Part shown: one piece after another, positions 22,869 through 34,899 of the stretch
Layout of the letters: each line of letters begins with the position of its first letter
Position numbering within the stretch: the stretch's first letter is position 1
NCBI GenBank assembly: GCA_963971425.1
Contig: OZ020518.1
Span: 8,597,989 to 8,661,988, forward strand
Direction of reading: 5' to 3'
Source: Bryoerythrophyllum caledonicum
Lineage: Eukaryota > Streptophyta > Bryopsida > Pottiales > Pottiaceae
DNA length: 64,000 bases
The notes under the pieces: model-generated
What the model was told of the DNA's origin: nothing
The model's database searches: none
The model's input: only the letters and a program-made list of their open reading frames with translations
Position numbers and translations under genes: made by a program

Positions 22869-24644
22869 TCACACAATTTCCCAATCGTCCAAATCAGGCT
22901 CGTCCTCGTCCTCCTCGTCCTCGTCGATAATAATGTCGTCACCCTCCCAGCCATCCAAAAGAGACGAATCAGATGCTGCGTCCCTCCGAGATTCCTTCAC
23001 GTCATCCGCTGGCGACGAAGTCACTATGAATTGCTCCTCTCCTTCCACCATCTCATTTGAGTTCTTCACGTCCTCGTCGACGTCAGCTACAGGCTCAGCC
23101 TGCAGAGATGAGAGGAAAACAAATCAGAGACTATCCATCTGATGTGGAAGAAATTCTACATGACGTGTACAAGGTTGCTAAGACTTGGGGAAAGAAAAGC
23201 CGATTACAGAAATAACCGCATGCTCGGAAAAATGAACCACCCGACCTCTACAAAACAAATTCAGAAGGAGTTTGTTGACTAAGAAAAAAAGTGTGAAGAC
23301 ATTATTGATTACCAGGGCAGTCGCACAACCAACAAAGCATTATTCACAATCGAGCAGCAAATCTCACTATTCTCCAATCAAAAATTGTTCTGTAAACAAT
23401 GGATCGGAATACAACCTTCACGAAAAGGTCCATTTCAGAATCGGATAAGTCCAGAGATGCGCAGCTGGCCTGTCCCACTTCTTGGTACTCTGGCTGGACA
23501 TGAGCTTCCACTGACTGATTGTATGGTTGCTGCGGCCAATCCCATGCAACCTCGCCGAAAGGAAACTTGTCACCATCCTCAAGAGGAAGAACATCCAGTG
23601 TTCTGCGACTGCCGTAATTTGTATCACAATCCTCCTTGGACTCACCTGCAAGCATCCAGCCACTATTGAATACGACTCCAAAATGCAAGAAGATATTGAA
23701 TGAGTATGCTTTGTCTTCCTGTACTAATTTGGGTGAGTTCACGACAAGACAGAGGAGATAATGCATACAACTCTACATTTCACCCAACAAAACTCACTTC
23801 TGCAAAACCCGTAATATTTCGAAAGATGTCTGCAAAAAACTATCGACCGGATGAGAGCCGACAAAAGTATACAGAAAAGGTCTAACTTTGTAGCTACCTT
23901 TCTTGCTCATCTTCATGCAAGCCTCGTCAAAGAAGTTCATGGGAGCAGCTGCAGCTGGCAGTTTAGCTGGCTGCTTAGCAACCTGCTGCTCTCCGTGCAC
24001 TGATTTCAGATCACGTTGTTTTGGCAAATCCACCACTTTCTCCCCAATTCCTTCGTTAGAAGTGAGAGGAACATTAAGCAGTTCTTGCACGAAATCATTG
24101 GCTTCGTTCGCAAACTTGCGGATTCCAGCGCCAAGGGTGTTGAATTGCACCTCGATTTCCTGTCGCACCAGATCAAACACTAACTCAGTAAGTGGAAGAA
24201 ACATGACGGCTTGTATGCGACGTTACCCCTAAACCAAATAAGGGAATCATTCACCCAAAAAGCGCAGAAGGCAAAGAATTCAGCAGCAGTAATCTCCATA
24301 CCGCGTACTGATTGCCAGGTAACCCTAACTACGTAACCACACTTCGGTTTCTACCTTTCGAGATCATTAACAGAATTGAGGAATACAACTGATCATTATG
24401 GTAAGCCTCGCAAATAAAGCAAATGACACGTCTAATCTTTAATCACGTCCATTTCAGATCCATTAACACGATTTGCTTTACACGAAGTACAAAGATGTAT
24501 TTATACCTGAATAATGACAGAGGGCCCACGGTTAGGCTCTTGGAAGTCGCAATAAGTCTCAAATTTCTGACACATTCGGTCCATCCACGAAGCCTCCTTA
24601 GTGGCATTGCCACTGCTCTTAATCGCATACGCTTTCGGGCCCAT
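22869..24644 (-). CDS. Conserved-looking 294-aa protein of unknown function, 4 exons, acidic C-terminus
   Basis: Minus-strand exons 24644-24507, 24183-23898, 23645-23416 and 23099-22869 join with GT..AG borders and matching phases (885 nt including TGA). The protein starts MGPKAYAIKSSGNATKEASW. Exon 2 adds a helical segment (VRQEIEVQFNTLGAGIRKF), exon 3 a Trp-containing block (FGEVAWDWPQQPYNQS), and exon 4 a very acidic tail (IDEDEEDEDEPDLDDW) ending DWEIV at the stop. No signal peptide or membrane segment is seen. I do not recognise a named family. The first coding exon has an in-frame extension upstream of its ATG (ELSRDFK) after a CTGCAG acceptor, so either a 5' UTR intron precedes the ATG or one more coding exon exists upstream. 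Codon use, splice sites and open frames all look like a living gene. Confidence 0.75.
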
Positions 24645-27293
24645 TTTGAAGTCCCTGCTCAATTCACTGCAGACGTATATTCAATGAGAACGTAAGTCAG
24701 GTGATGAGTAAATCAGGCTCTGCCGCAATCTTTCACTGGAAGGAATTTTAGGTTCGCTTCTAATCACATCCAGATCAATTATCACACTACTCCGATAAAT
24801 GTTTACAATCTTTGTAAGGCAACCAAACAAGACTAAAAAAACAGTAGGACTATCAAAACCTAATCAAGATAACGCAATTAAGCTTCTCATCAATAAAGCA
24901 AAAACCTAAAACATATCTACGTATTGCCTAATTTAATACCTCTTCTATGTTGGTTGAAACCCTACATACTCATATATATTTCGCGGCTGTAGAGCGTAAA
25001 ACTTCCTTATTACTGCAAATCCCTCGACGAAATTAATCGTAGTGTGCTAAAAAAACTCAAAAGCTCTTGGAAATAACGACTGACGATGCAACGATTTCCT
25101 ACAAGCTGGGAAAGAAATCAAAACCAATTCGTCATGGACGTGACAATATACAACAACAAGGAGTATGCATCAAAATAAGAATGAATTCTTTCAGTGATCA
25201 CTTTAGTGAAAGTGTTCCGTCACTCTTCCTTGCCACAATTGAACATTGCAAAAAGAGAGAACCGGTTGCAGAAACTTGCGGAACCAGAGAAGAACAAGCA
25301 CGTTTTGCCTATCCAACCATTATTGAGGGTGCGGCACGTTGAGCTACTGCTAAACAGAAACCACGTTCTTCATTGCATCTCTTGAGCGCAACGTATTGAA
25401 CAGAATAAAACAGGAACAAGCGTAGCACTTTATTTAACAATAGTCCCGTAACTCAAGTCGTGTCTATACGGAGCACCAAGATCTCCGGCAGCGCGGGAAT
25501 ACAGGAGAAAGTAAAGCCTACGGAATTCACCAAATACACAAGAAACCAAAACACGTGATAATGAAAACCACGACAATCCACATACCATCCGTCGACTGCA
25601 CCATGCACAACGGCGCCGGAAGAAGCTCAACCGACAAGCCACAGCATAAACCCCAGAAAACAAGAGATTTTTCAAACCTTCTCACACGAACCGGCAAAAA
25701 AAACTCCAAACAAACAAACAATCACACGGAACAGTAAAGACATACACATGCGGGAAAAAAAACAAACGTGTCGTACACAGGACAACCTCCCCACAGGCCG
25801 TTCCTTACGAAACTTCCCGTACGAAAAACAACACCAAAAGCGCAATAGTCCACAACAAACCAGCGCAACCTCCACGATTCCTCCTATCCTCCGGCAACAA
25901 CACAAAACCACACCAAAACAACAAAATTCACCAAACCAGACCAAAACTCACCAAATTCACCAAACCAGACCAAAACTCACCAAAATCACACCGCTCCGCA
26001 GCCACGCCACTTAGCGACGAAGCGACACACCGCCGTGTACCAAACCTGTAGAATTCCGTTTCCAAAACCAAGTCAGAAAAAAAAACAAAAAAACAAACAA
26101 TCCGTACAAACAACTCCCGCTTCCTCAAACCTCTCCACCTCCAAACCCGCTAACAACAAGAAACTCTCGCTTGACACAACAACACAATCCTCCCTCTCCT
26201 CCGTAACGGCCCACCACCGCACTCCCTACTCTCTCCTCTCTTCTACTTCCCTCTCCCTAACAGCAACAAAACACCTCAATTCCCTCCGCACGCAACAACT
26301 AATCTAACCTCGCAGACTCTTCCCCCTCCCTCTCCACGACAGCAAAATGAACGCCTCTCTCAAAGATCACTAACCACAACAAGAAAAAGAATCGAAGAAC
26401 TCCGCACCTTCAATTCCAAGGCGCTCCGTTGACGATCGAGCGTGAAAATTGCCGCCCGGACGGAGGAGACGAGACGAGACGGGACGGGACGAGCGAGGGT
26501 TGAGGAGCACAGCGGAATTGGCGATGGAACCACCTCCGAAAACAACAACAACGAAGAGAGTCGATGACGCTGCTGCCAACAGCAGGGCGGACGTACTTTC
26601 AAGAGGAATTTTGCAGCCGAGCCCCGGCGACGGCCCACCCTGTTTCGCCTGTTGCTAGAGGCGGTACCTCCTGGCTCTGCCTTACGTCGCACGCGACGGT
26701 CGTCAACAGTGCCGGGTGGGGCCCTGTCGCGTGTCTCGCGACGACGTGTCCTGCAGAACTGCACAGTACCACCTCCGTGGGTGTGGGTCCACAGAAAGGC
26801 GACCCGCCGTACGGAAAAGTAGATTTCAGATGGTTGAATGATAGTGGGCAGTAGAGCGTGAGGGCTTTAGACGTAGTGTTGGTTTAGTATACGCTCGAAC
26901 CGGACAGTCGCGGAAATAGGAGAGACATAAAGACGACACTTGACGTAAGAGAGTCAATATGTAGATGACCGTGCCGATCTGCATCATGTATAGATAAGGA
27001 CGGTCTTGCATGGACTGATGGTTCTAGGATATGCTGAATAGGGGACGAGAGCAGTTCGCAAGGTTGGAACATAGGTCTGTCGCTAGAGGGTCCAATGGTA
27101 TATTTTCATTGAAGACGTAGATAGCGGTGGTTATAGCGGGATTGACGTTTACTCCAAAGTCGCACCTCCCGATTGCAAAGTGGATGAACCAAGAGGAGCT
27201 ATAAAGCCGCTACTCAGCAGAAAAGCAACGAAAACCTAGAATCGTCAAGTGTACAGAGACGGTCTAAGGGTTTCGACCCCCACAGGAACTAAC
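24645..27293. promoter_or_regulatory. Upstream region of the 294-aa gene: probable 5' UTR intron and GC-richer promoter
   Basis: Directly upstream (minus sense) of the first coding exon is a CTGCAG splice acceptor at about 24670, implying transcription starts further up. 26400-26800 is markedly richer in CG dinucleotides than its surroundings, and 26100-26340 is a C/T-rich stretch on the plus strand, both common near plant promoters. The many open frames on both strands here are caused by this composition. The position of the first exon is inference; I cannot place it to the base. Confidence 0.4.
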
Positions 27294-27297
27294 TTAA

Positions 27298-28220
27298 CCC
27301 CTAAAGGACCACGACCTAATTCGCTCTAAAACCAGTCCAAAACTGCCACTGTCAAAAAGAGACATGAAAATCACATTTTAAAGTGAATTTTGGATTTTCA
27401 ACCGTAAGATCTTAAAATAGACTTCCATATAAACATGCCATCAAATTTTGGTTGCAATCCACCGCATGGATTGATAGATTTTAGTGTTTAAAGTCAAACA
27501 ATGGTTCATTTTCATCCCTGCGTTGAGTAGATCAGCTGACTTTGACTTCATTTTGTATCAAATTTTTGCATTGTACAGGGTCTAAATCTTTTACCATTGT
27601 CTTCAGCATGATGCTATTTCCCAACACACCAATTTTTAGAGGTAAAAAAGGGGTGCAGCATATTCAAATCAAGTGTGCAAGGAGTGGAGGTTCAAAAATT
27701 GCCATTTCACGTTTTATTTTTTTGTGAACTACGTATGTATTCAAATGATAATCCAAACGGTCAATAAGAAGGTTTTCACCATATATTGTTGTTGAAAAAA
27801 AAAAAAGTGAAAAATATGAAGATCTCTAGGTTTTATGTAGAAAAGATGAAGTTTTTTTCCCCGTTGCCCAACAATGTGTGAAAATGTTTGACTTGGAATA
27901 AAATGCCTTTTTACGCTAAAGACAAGAATTTTTTTTGAAATTTTCTAAATAAGGAAATATTCTTTATATGTGTGAAAAATCTCAATGTCAATAGAAACTT
28001 TTGTCAAAAATTTTGGAGGTGCCCGAAGTCCCACTTTTGGCTTTAAGTGGTACTAACTTTCAAACCACAAATCCAAAAAAAGATTAAAAAAAATCTCCAC
28101 GAAGCTCTTATCAGATCCTATCTTGAAAAGAAAATTCAATTAAAAAGGATTTTTTTTCAAATTGTAGGTACATGCCCAAAATCCAAAATGACCCCGGGGG
28201 GACATTTGGTCCTTTAGGGG
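27298..28220. mobile_element. TTAA-flanked MITE, family 2, 923 bp
   Basis: TTAA at 27294-27297 and 28221-28224 flank perfect 14-bp termini CCCCTAAAGGACCA (right end reverse-complemented). The interior is AT-rich and non-coding. A diverged second copy at about 55339-55990 shares AAATTTTTGCA, ACACCAATT, TTAGAGGTA and TATTCAA in the same order. TTAA duplication plus CCC-starting ends again suggests a piggyBac-like non-autonomous element. Confidence 0.8.
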
Positions 28221-28224
28221 TTAA

Positions 28225-28614
28225 GAGCATCTCCACCCCAAGACGGAGAACCACCAAATTGGAGTTTTGTGAGGTCAAAAAGTTGCACCCATCACCTCAA
28301 AATGGGGAAACTTTATAAAAATTTAGAAGTTTTGATGCATGGTACACCAAAATCTCCTTGGATGGGAGGAGTGCGCCATTTTTTGATGCTGGTGACACAC
28401 CCATACCCTCGCGACACGTGGCGCCATGTCATTGATGTCGACACATGGCGCCGTGTCATTGGTGGCGGGAGGTAAAAGGTCAATGCATTTTTTTGGGTAA
28501 ATTTTTTTGGAGCTTGGGGTGGAGCCAAGCAAGCACCAAACCCTAAACCACTCCTGGCGTGAAATTTTTTTCCGTCCTAGCGTGGAAAATTCCACGCCAG
28601 GAGTGAAGATGCTC
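28225..28614. mobile_element. Tourist-like MITE (PIF/Harbinger type), 390 bp
   Basis: TAA at 28222-28224 and 28615-28617 flank termini GAGCATCTCCAC and, reverse-complemented, GAGCATCTTCAC. A 3-bp TAA/TTA duplication and GAGCATCTCC-like ends are typical of plant Tourist MITEs. The right part also contains a local palindrome around TTCCACGC. The element sits exactly on the right TTAA of the family 2 MITE, so it inserted after that MITE. Confidence 0.8.
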
Positions 28615-28617
28615 TAA

Positions 28618-30303
28618 GGGGACGAGTTTCCCATGTAATGGGAATTCTAAGGTATGACAACCCAAAACCGATTGGCAATTCAAAACCGCTTCCTTCTACA
28701 CCCTTTTTAGATTTTAGGGAGGAAATGTAGTTGGTCGTCTCACAAGATTAGTGGCCGTCATGAAAATCCGAGTTCATGGTCGGGGGTTCATCCATGATCG
28801 TTGATCCATAACCACCCACAAACTGTTTACTTTTGAAACGAGACAAAGTTTAAGTTAAGGTTACCTTCAGTTAGTAGCTTCTAATTTTAGTGTAAGTAAT
28901 TGAAGAATGTCCTTAACCCTTGCAAACAACAGGGATTTGGTAGTCACTTGTAAATCAATTGATATATGTATGAGCACTGTAATGATAGGCTACATTTCCT
29001 CCTTGAAATCTAAGAAGGGAATGGATGGGAGCGCTATTGGATCACCGGTCGGTTCTAAGTTGTCCTGATTAGTCTGCCGCAAATAGGGTCACGGTGACGA
29101 AACAAAACCATATCGTTTCTCATCTTTTTAGTTCTCTTTGTTGGAAGTGGTGGGTTTATGTTCAGTGACGGTTTCGTGTCCACGTCCTCTTAATTGCAGC
29201 CGGCGCGGGAAATGAAGGGAACTAGTGGGAACAGACGGAATATGAGGGAAACTAGTGGGAACAGTCGGAATATGAGGGGAACTGGTGGGGTCGGGCACGG
29301 CGACCACGCTTGCAGTTCAAATTTAATGACTACTTTTCTATCTTACTTGATTGAAGATATATCTTGGGTGGGATGTAGATGTTAGGTTATCTTGGTATTG
29401 TGTAGAAAGATACTGCCGAGAATTTGCTGGGGATGAAATCTTTTCTTGACAGGTCAGCGAGAGGTGTCTTTGAGTTGGATTTTACATTTTGGGCCAGGAT
29501 CCGAATATATGGGGGTTCTTTGTTCAATCCTTTCATTCAACACTTCTGGGTTGGCAACTTTGCATGCTCTCCACCGTCTGGATGGATTTTTTATACACTT
29601 TTTAGTGGAAAAGTAAGGTTTGCTTCTCAAAAAATGTAAATGTTCATTCTCAAGGTTTTTGCAAGAAAAAATATTGAAATTCTTTTCAGATAGGAAAGTG
29701 TCAATATATTCGAACTCCTTTCCTTTTCGAGTATGATGAGAATTTAATGAATCGAATCGAGGATATAGTTTAAATATCTTGTTATTACAATTTTCTCATT
29801 ATTTCATTATATTTGTACATTTGATAAGTCCAAATATAATGAAAAGTCATTGTAACGAAAGCTTTGTTGCACATGCGTATTTGATGAAATAAATCACTGT
29901 ACGTGCTCATTTAGAGTCTTCAATGCCATTCTGCTATGGCCATTGTATGCATTGGTCAATTTTGGCGCCTCCTTGCCAAATTGTATATTTTCCAAATTAT
30001 AATGGTTTGGATATAAAGGGTACTACCCATATTGTATGGATATCGGCTAGATATTATATGGGTATCACCTTGGCATTACATAGGTTATATCATCTAGACA
30101 AATCTTTTGAATTTTTCAAAACTCTTAGACATTTTCCATTGTGAGTTGTTTATGTACAAAAGTGAGTGACGCATGAGGTATGTTTTCCAATCTTCACTTA
30201 CCATGTCAAAAAGTATGGGCTAAAGCTTTAGTTTTTATCGAATTTAGGGTTGTTTATAGTGTTGTTGCACTATTTGTCATATGTCATTGAAAACTGTTGC
30301 ATT
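28618..30303. repeat. Intergenic with a short about 30-bp tandem repeat at 29209-29290
   Basis: Units of GGGAACTAGTGGGAACAGAC / GGAATATGAGG occur about 2.5 times at 29209-29290. The remaining sequence has no recognisable gene. Confidence 0.5.
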
Positions 30304-30833
30304 AAGGTAGAGGCACCCAATTCCGATCACTTAAGCCAGTTGGCGACTCGAATGACATTGTATGTCAAAAAAAATTATGTAGAAAGATGCGGAATTCGGA
30401 ATGAAACTCATCAAATATTATTTCAAATATAATCACAAAGATTTGGAATTGATATTGATCTTAAAAGCCCAAAAACCACCGGAGCCCATAATTGAACTCA
30501 AGAGTAGATGAGATTTGGTGCCCTCCTTTGCCCAATACCAATAAGTGAGAGCGAGTAAAAGAGAGAAGACATGTAATGAATAACCAACTCATGGAGGGTA
30601 CCCAATGCCGATCGGCCTTGTTCAACTTTTGAGGCAAGGCCACCAATGAGAGCTCAATTGAGGTATAGGAACCCAAAATTGCACACATCATGACCCAATG
30701 CCGATAATGACTAAAGTTTTCATATTATGAGTTATCGGTTTTTGGGTTGCTTCATGCACTATTTCAGGCATTTCCCATTTTCTTGCACCATTCCATGCAT
30801 ACTCTACTGATTGGAATTGGGTGCCTCTACCTT
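30304..30833. mobile_element. MITE candidate with 26-bp inverted termini, 530 bp
   Basis: 30304-30329 (AAGGTAGAGGCACCCAATTC then CGATCA) is matched in reverse complement at 30808-30833 with one mismatch. TA borders both sides, which may be the target duplication. The inside repeats the CCCAATGCCGAT word twice. No coding capacity. The superfamily is uncertain: TA would fit a Stowaway/mariner-like MITE, but the termini are not the usual Stowaway sequence. Confidence 0.55.
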
Positions 30834-31984
30834 ATTTGCCATATGTCTTTGAAAATTGTTTGTAACTTTTGAACTATAAGTTGGATTTTACAAAAAAAAA
30901 TCATGTCATGTAAAGCTAACAAATGATTGTCCATTTGATAAAAAATCTCAGAAAAGACCAAGCAAATTTTTTGAGAACATAGGACTCTATGCCAAATGCA
31001 AATTGTCTTGTGAAGGGACATTTGTCCATTAGGGATCAAACTGTAAAAATTTGTTAGGGATCATATATACGAATACAAATTAGACTCATGGAGTACAAGA
31101 AATGTATGAATTGTTAGCAAGACATACAACTCTCGATTGAACATTTGTTAACTATCATCTTTTATATGGAGATCATTTTAATATCTAAACCTTATCATGT
31201 TGAAATACAACACCATACATATAAAATATATGACCATTTTGCAACTTCTCATATATGTAGTAGTTTGTAATAATGATCTAAAATTGAAATGCCATGTGTC
31301 ATTGAATAGAACTCAGCACAAACAAAAACCTTTGTACATATTGTGTACATCACTTCTTACACCTTGTATGTCAAATACACAGAAAACATCATGTCGCAAC
31401 CCAAATCTGGCTTTTGAGACCTTTAAAGGTTTAATAAGGGACAATTTACAATATTCATATAACTAACATCATTCATATGGAGGTCATTTGCAATAATCAT
31501 ATAACATCTAGGTGATACATGCTGCTTCCGAACTAGTGCAGATTGAGAAACAATAATTAATTCAATAGGGAGTGTCCAAATCGTACCAATGCCTACGGTA
31601 TACCCAAAAAGTAAATGGGCAATTATCAAAAAAGACGATACAAAATATGACTTTATATTGATCTCAAGTCTTGTATTGTATTTATTTGAAGGTCATTGTC
31701 ATGTTGAGGTTGTCCAACAAAGTTGACCTATGATAGACTATCTTCTTAAAAAGCCTCAAAATTTTCATCCATGTTTGAAATATTCCACAAGATGATCTCA
31801 TCTGCATTAAAAACCTCCACTAAACAAGAATCTCATTTTTCGCCAAGTACATTTTTTCATTCCTCTAAAATCTTTCATTTGTAGATCGTTCAATTCTAGT
31901 CCAAAGTGTCTCCATATATAATATGAACCTATTACGGTAAACCCCCCATAACCAATAAGTTACGCAATGTGCACATATTGTCGT
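30834..31984. other. Intergenic; no gene seen
   Basis: AT-rich DNA with stops in all frames. No domain, RNA gene or clear repeat was found. Confidence 0.4.
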
Positions 31985-32565
31985 GTAAACGAAGATTTCT
32001 CAACACAACAGATCTAGAATCACAACCAATATCAAATAAACAAAAAACATAGCCAAACACAACTATGATAATCACATCCTCAAGGAGATTGTTGTGAATC
32101 ACAAGAGTAGTCAAGCGTCTTTGCAGTCCATAAGGGGAGAATCAACGGGTGCGAGCGGAACTAGAGAATGCGGATCCTTTACTACTGATAACCCATCACT
32201 AACAAGCAAAGAAAACTCACTAAACACTCTCAAAACACACTCACAAAGCTTGACTTGACAAAGACGTCAAGTGAAGTGCGTCTGCCGTGCTATACACACA
32301 CATGCAAAACCCTAGCAGATGATACATATTTGTTGGACGGATGTGGTTTGGTGGACGTACATGACTAACAAACGTAGATTAAAACTATCTAATCTACCTT
32401 AACACTATGCGGTGTGGTGCGGTCCTTGATGCCACATCCCCTAAAAGTTGTCCTCCAAACAAAGATTGTAAAATACAACAGATCAAGAATCGCAACCAAC
32501 TTCAAACAAATAAAAAACATAGCCAAATACAACTTTGCTAAGCACACCTTCAAGTGGCCCCCTAA
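31985..32565 (-). repeat. Reverse-oriented LTR-like sequence with an internal direct repeat
   Basis: 31985-32095 and 32460-32560 are direct copies (ACAACAGATC, AATCACAACCAA/AATCGCAACCAA, AACATAGCCAAA). Between them, 32100-32440 read on the minus strand is homologous to 35640-35960 on the plus strand: GTCAAGTCAAGCTTTGTGAG, AGTAAAGG.TCCGCATTCTCT and GTTGATTCTCCC. It lies downstream, in minus sense, of the gypsy integrase relic at 32826-33545, so it may be that element's 3' LTR. Confidence 0.55.
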
Positions 32566-32825
32566 GTGATAAAAAGCCCCTCCAACCAGCTAAGACCAAA
32601 CAACACTAATACGACTAATCATCACGGCGATGTCGCTGCAACCGGTCAAAGATGTTGCTCGTTGCCGAATCAATAAGTGTATGGAGAAGTAAGACAAGGT
32701 AGGCCGGTTGCACTCTGAGCCCCATCCTTAATTGCCTTACGCAACTTTGTTGTCAATCCCTTTGTCAATCTCCACATAGCCTATGCCAGAAATGAAACTA
32801 GGAACTCCAACTAGATGGCAACATT

Positions 32826-33545
32826 CTACACAATGACAAGTCCGCAAGGAATTGAAGCCGTTTCATTGGGTGAAACGTGGCTCAAAAACCTTCTACAGTG
32901 AAGGCAAGTCCAATCTCCGGACTGTAGAATAAGAAGAGGCGGCGTCAAGCAAGCCATATGCCAACCACCCTCGCAATGATTACAAAACAACATGGTACCC
33001 GCGTTTATCTTCTCACCACACACTAAACATGAATGACCGTTTGGCACCACAACCAACTCGGTATGAACGGAGCCATTAATGGGTAAATGGCAGAGAGCAC
33101 AATTCCTAGAATGCTCATGATACTCCCGGCCATCTTTGCCATTCAACAACAAGATACCATTGGGCAACACATCCTTCACGTGAAGAATAGTGCGCACTAC
33201 CTTGACGTCCAATGTCGCGGGCGCCTCACGCTACAGATGAACGTATTCCCCCATGGAAAAAGTCCCAGCTGAGGTAGGTAGGCACCGCTACGAATACGAG
33301 CGTACCGCAAGGTATCATTGTGTGATGGTGCTGAGCGATGAATAAATTTTCCATGGCCATTGGCATGGCCCGCTTGAAGAACTCCGCTCAATCTTGAAGA
33401 CACTGAGTCCGCACCTTTGGATCATCAAAATTCACAACCGGAGCCAACTTTTTCCTAATGGAACTTAGTAAAATTGGCTCCCGCCCGTATACAAATGCTA
33501 ATACACGAGCAATGAGCCATAAGCGGTGAGTTGAGAGTAGTGAGC
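32826..33545 (-). pseudogene. Ty3/gypsy integrase C-terminus with an intact C4HC3 PHD finger (copy B)
   Basis: Minus-strand frames read, in order: an integrase tail (VYGREPILLSSIRKKLAPVV, AEFFKRAMPMAMENLFIAQH), a region matching the GDNVYLQQ..LDVK part of copy A (broken by a frameshift near 33200), then an open frame 33212-32826 with RTILHVKDVLPNGILLLNGK, NCALCHLPINGSVHTE and a finger. The ligands fall at residues C62, C65, C77, C80, H85, C88, C103 and C106 of that frame (genomic 33029-32895), an exact PHD spacing with the Trp two residues before C103. The upstream part of pol is missing. PHD fingers in other proteins read histone H3 tails, so a targeting role like that of chromodomains in chromoviruses is a reasonable inference. 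A TAG interrupts the tail (QD stop AEFF). Confidence 0.8.
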
Positions 33546-34899
33546 GGCAAGGATTAAGGATTCATTTTGAAGTTAGGGATCCTATGTCCACAATTTTTTA
33601 TGTTCATTTTGGTGGGTTGACCTATTTCTGTGTCGCTAAAAAGGGTTAAAAAATGATATTGTGGAGTTGAAAACCAAAAGTATAACCATTTGAAGAGGAA
33701 ATGGATGAATGTAGATGGATGATTATTCTAAGCAAATGAATAGAGATGGATGAATATATACGGATGAATGTAGATATATGGATGAATGTGGATGTAGTAT
33801 AGCGAATGCAAAAATGTACTCTAGTGAAATCCTTTTTCCAATGTATTCTTGTGAAATCAAATGATGAATATCACAAAATTGCTTATAAAAAACATAGCCC
33901 CTTGGTACAGGGTAGGTGTATGAAGTGGGACTGGTAGTTGAAGGTGTAGTAGCAGATTATATGCGTCTCATCACTACATTATTTACTACTTAAACTTGGC
34001 CATAGTCAACATAATTTTATATATTATTATTGTTTTATGTTGTACATACACAAAACTAAGAACCTCAAAAGAAAGACCTCGATACGAAGGAGGCACATAG
34101 GGACCTATTGGGAGGTTTTCATCTTGAAATTCCTGTGTGAATTTCTTTAGTTTTTTGAAAAAAAATTTGTTTAAAAAAATTCAAAATTAGAAAATTAAAT
34201 TTGTTTTTAGGGTGATTTAAATATTTAATTTTAAAGATTAAAAATGAAGAATTTACATATTAAAATATTGACATGTTTTATTTTTGAAGACACATTTATA
34301 TTAGCACAATTAAATTTTGTGTTTTCTTAGACTGAAAGTGCAAGAACGAAGTACAAATCAATTTCCTCCAGCCTTAACGCTTAACAGAATAGAAGGCATT
34401 TTTAATAATTCCTTCAGTTTTAAATGGAATAATTCTCCAGCGGCGTGTCAATCCATGTGAGAATGGTCAAATAATATCATCATTTTAAATATTTTCTTGC
34501 TATTATTTGAACTCCTCTGAATGGAGAGACCCTTTGCCACCTTTGAATTGCAAACCGCAAGGCAACAAAGAGCTCTCCAATTAGATATACTTTGATAGTT
34601 CTTCTCATTAAAATGATTGAGCTTTATATTAAAGGTCACGGTGTTATGATGAACGATATGGGACAATGACCAAAGAATGATGTGGATCGATATTTTGGCC
34701 TAGGTTTTGGATCAGAGGGATTTGGGAAACTAACCTGACAACCTCAACTGCTTGAAAGATTGGTTTAGGGTTATACAAATTGCAAGCAAGCAAGCTCAAG
34801 TGCGTGAACCAAGATAAGTTTTTTTAAGTCATGAAATCTATAGTGGCTCTTTTAGTTTGACTACGTATTAGCAAATGGAATTACAAAGTCTTGAATATT
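33546..34899. repeat. Intergenic with GGATGAAT-type short repeats
   Basis: 33707-33803 carries imperfect units of ATGGATGAATGTAGAT / ATACGGATGAAT. The rest is AT-rich, with no gene recognised. Confidence 0.5.

Noticed and set aside
22574-22954. 126-aa minus-strand open frame
   Set aside because: It overlaps the last exon of the 294-aa gene in another frame and extends into its 3' flank.
25428-26764. Many open frames on both strands upstream of the 294-aa gene
   Set aside because: C/T-rich and CG-rich composition removes stops by chance; none shows a motif, and they fit promoter/5' UTR sequence.
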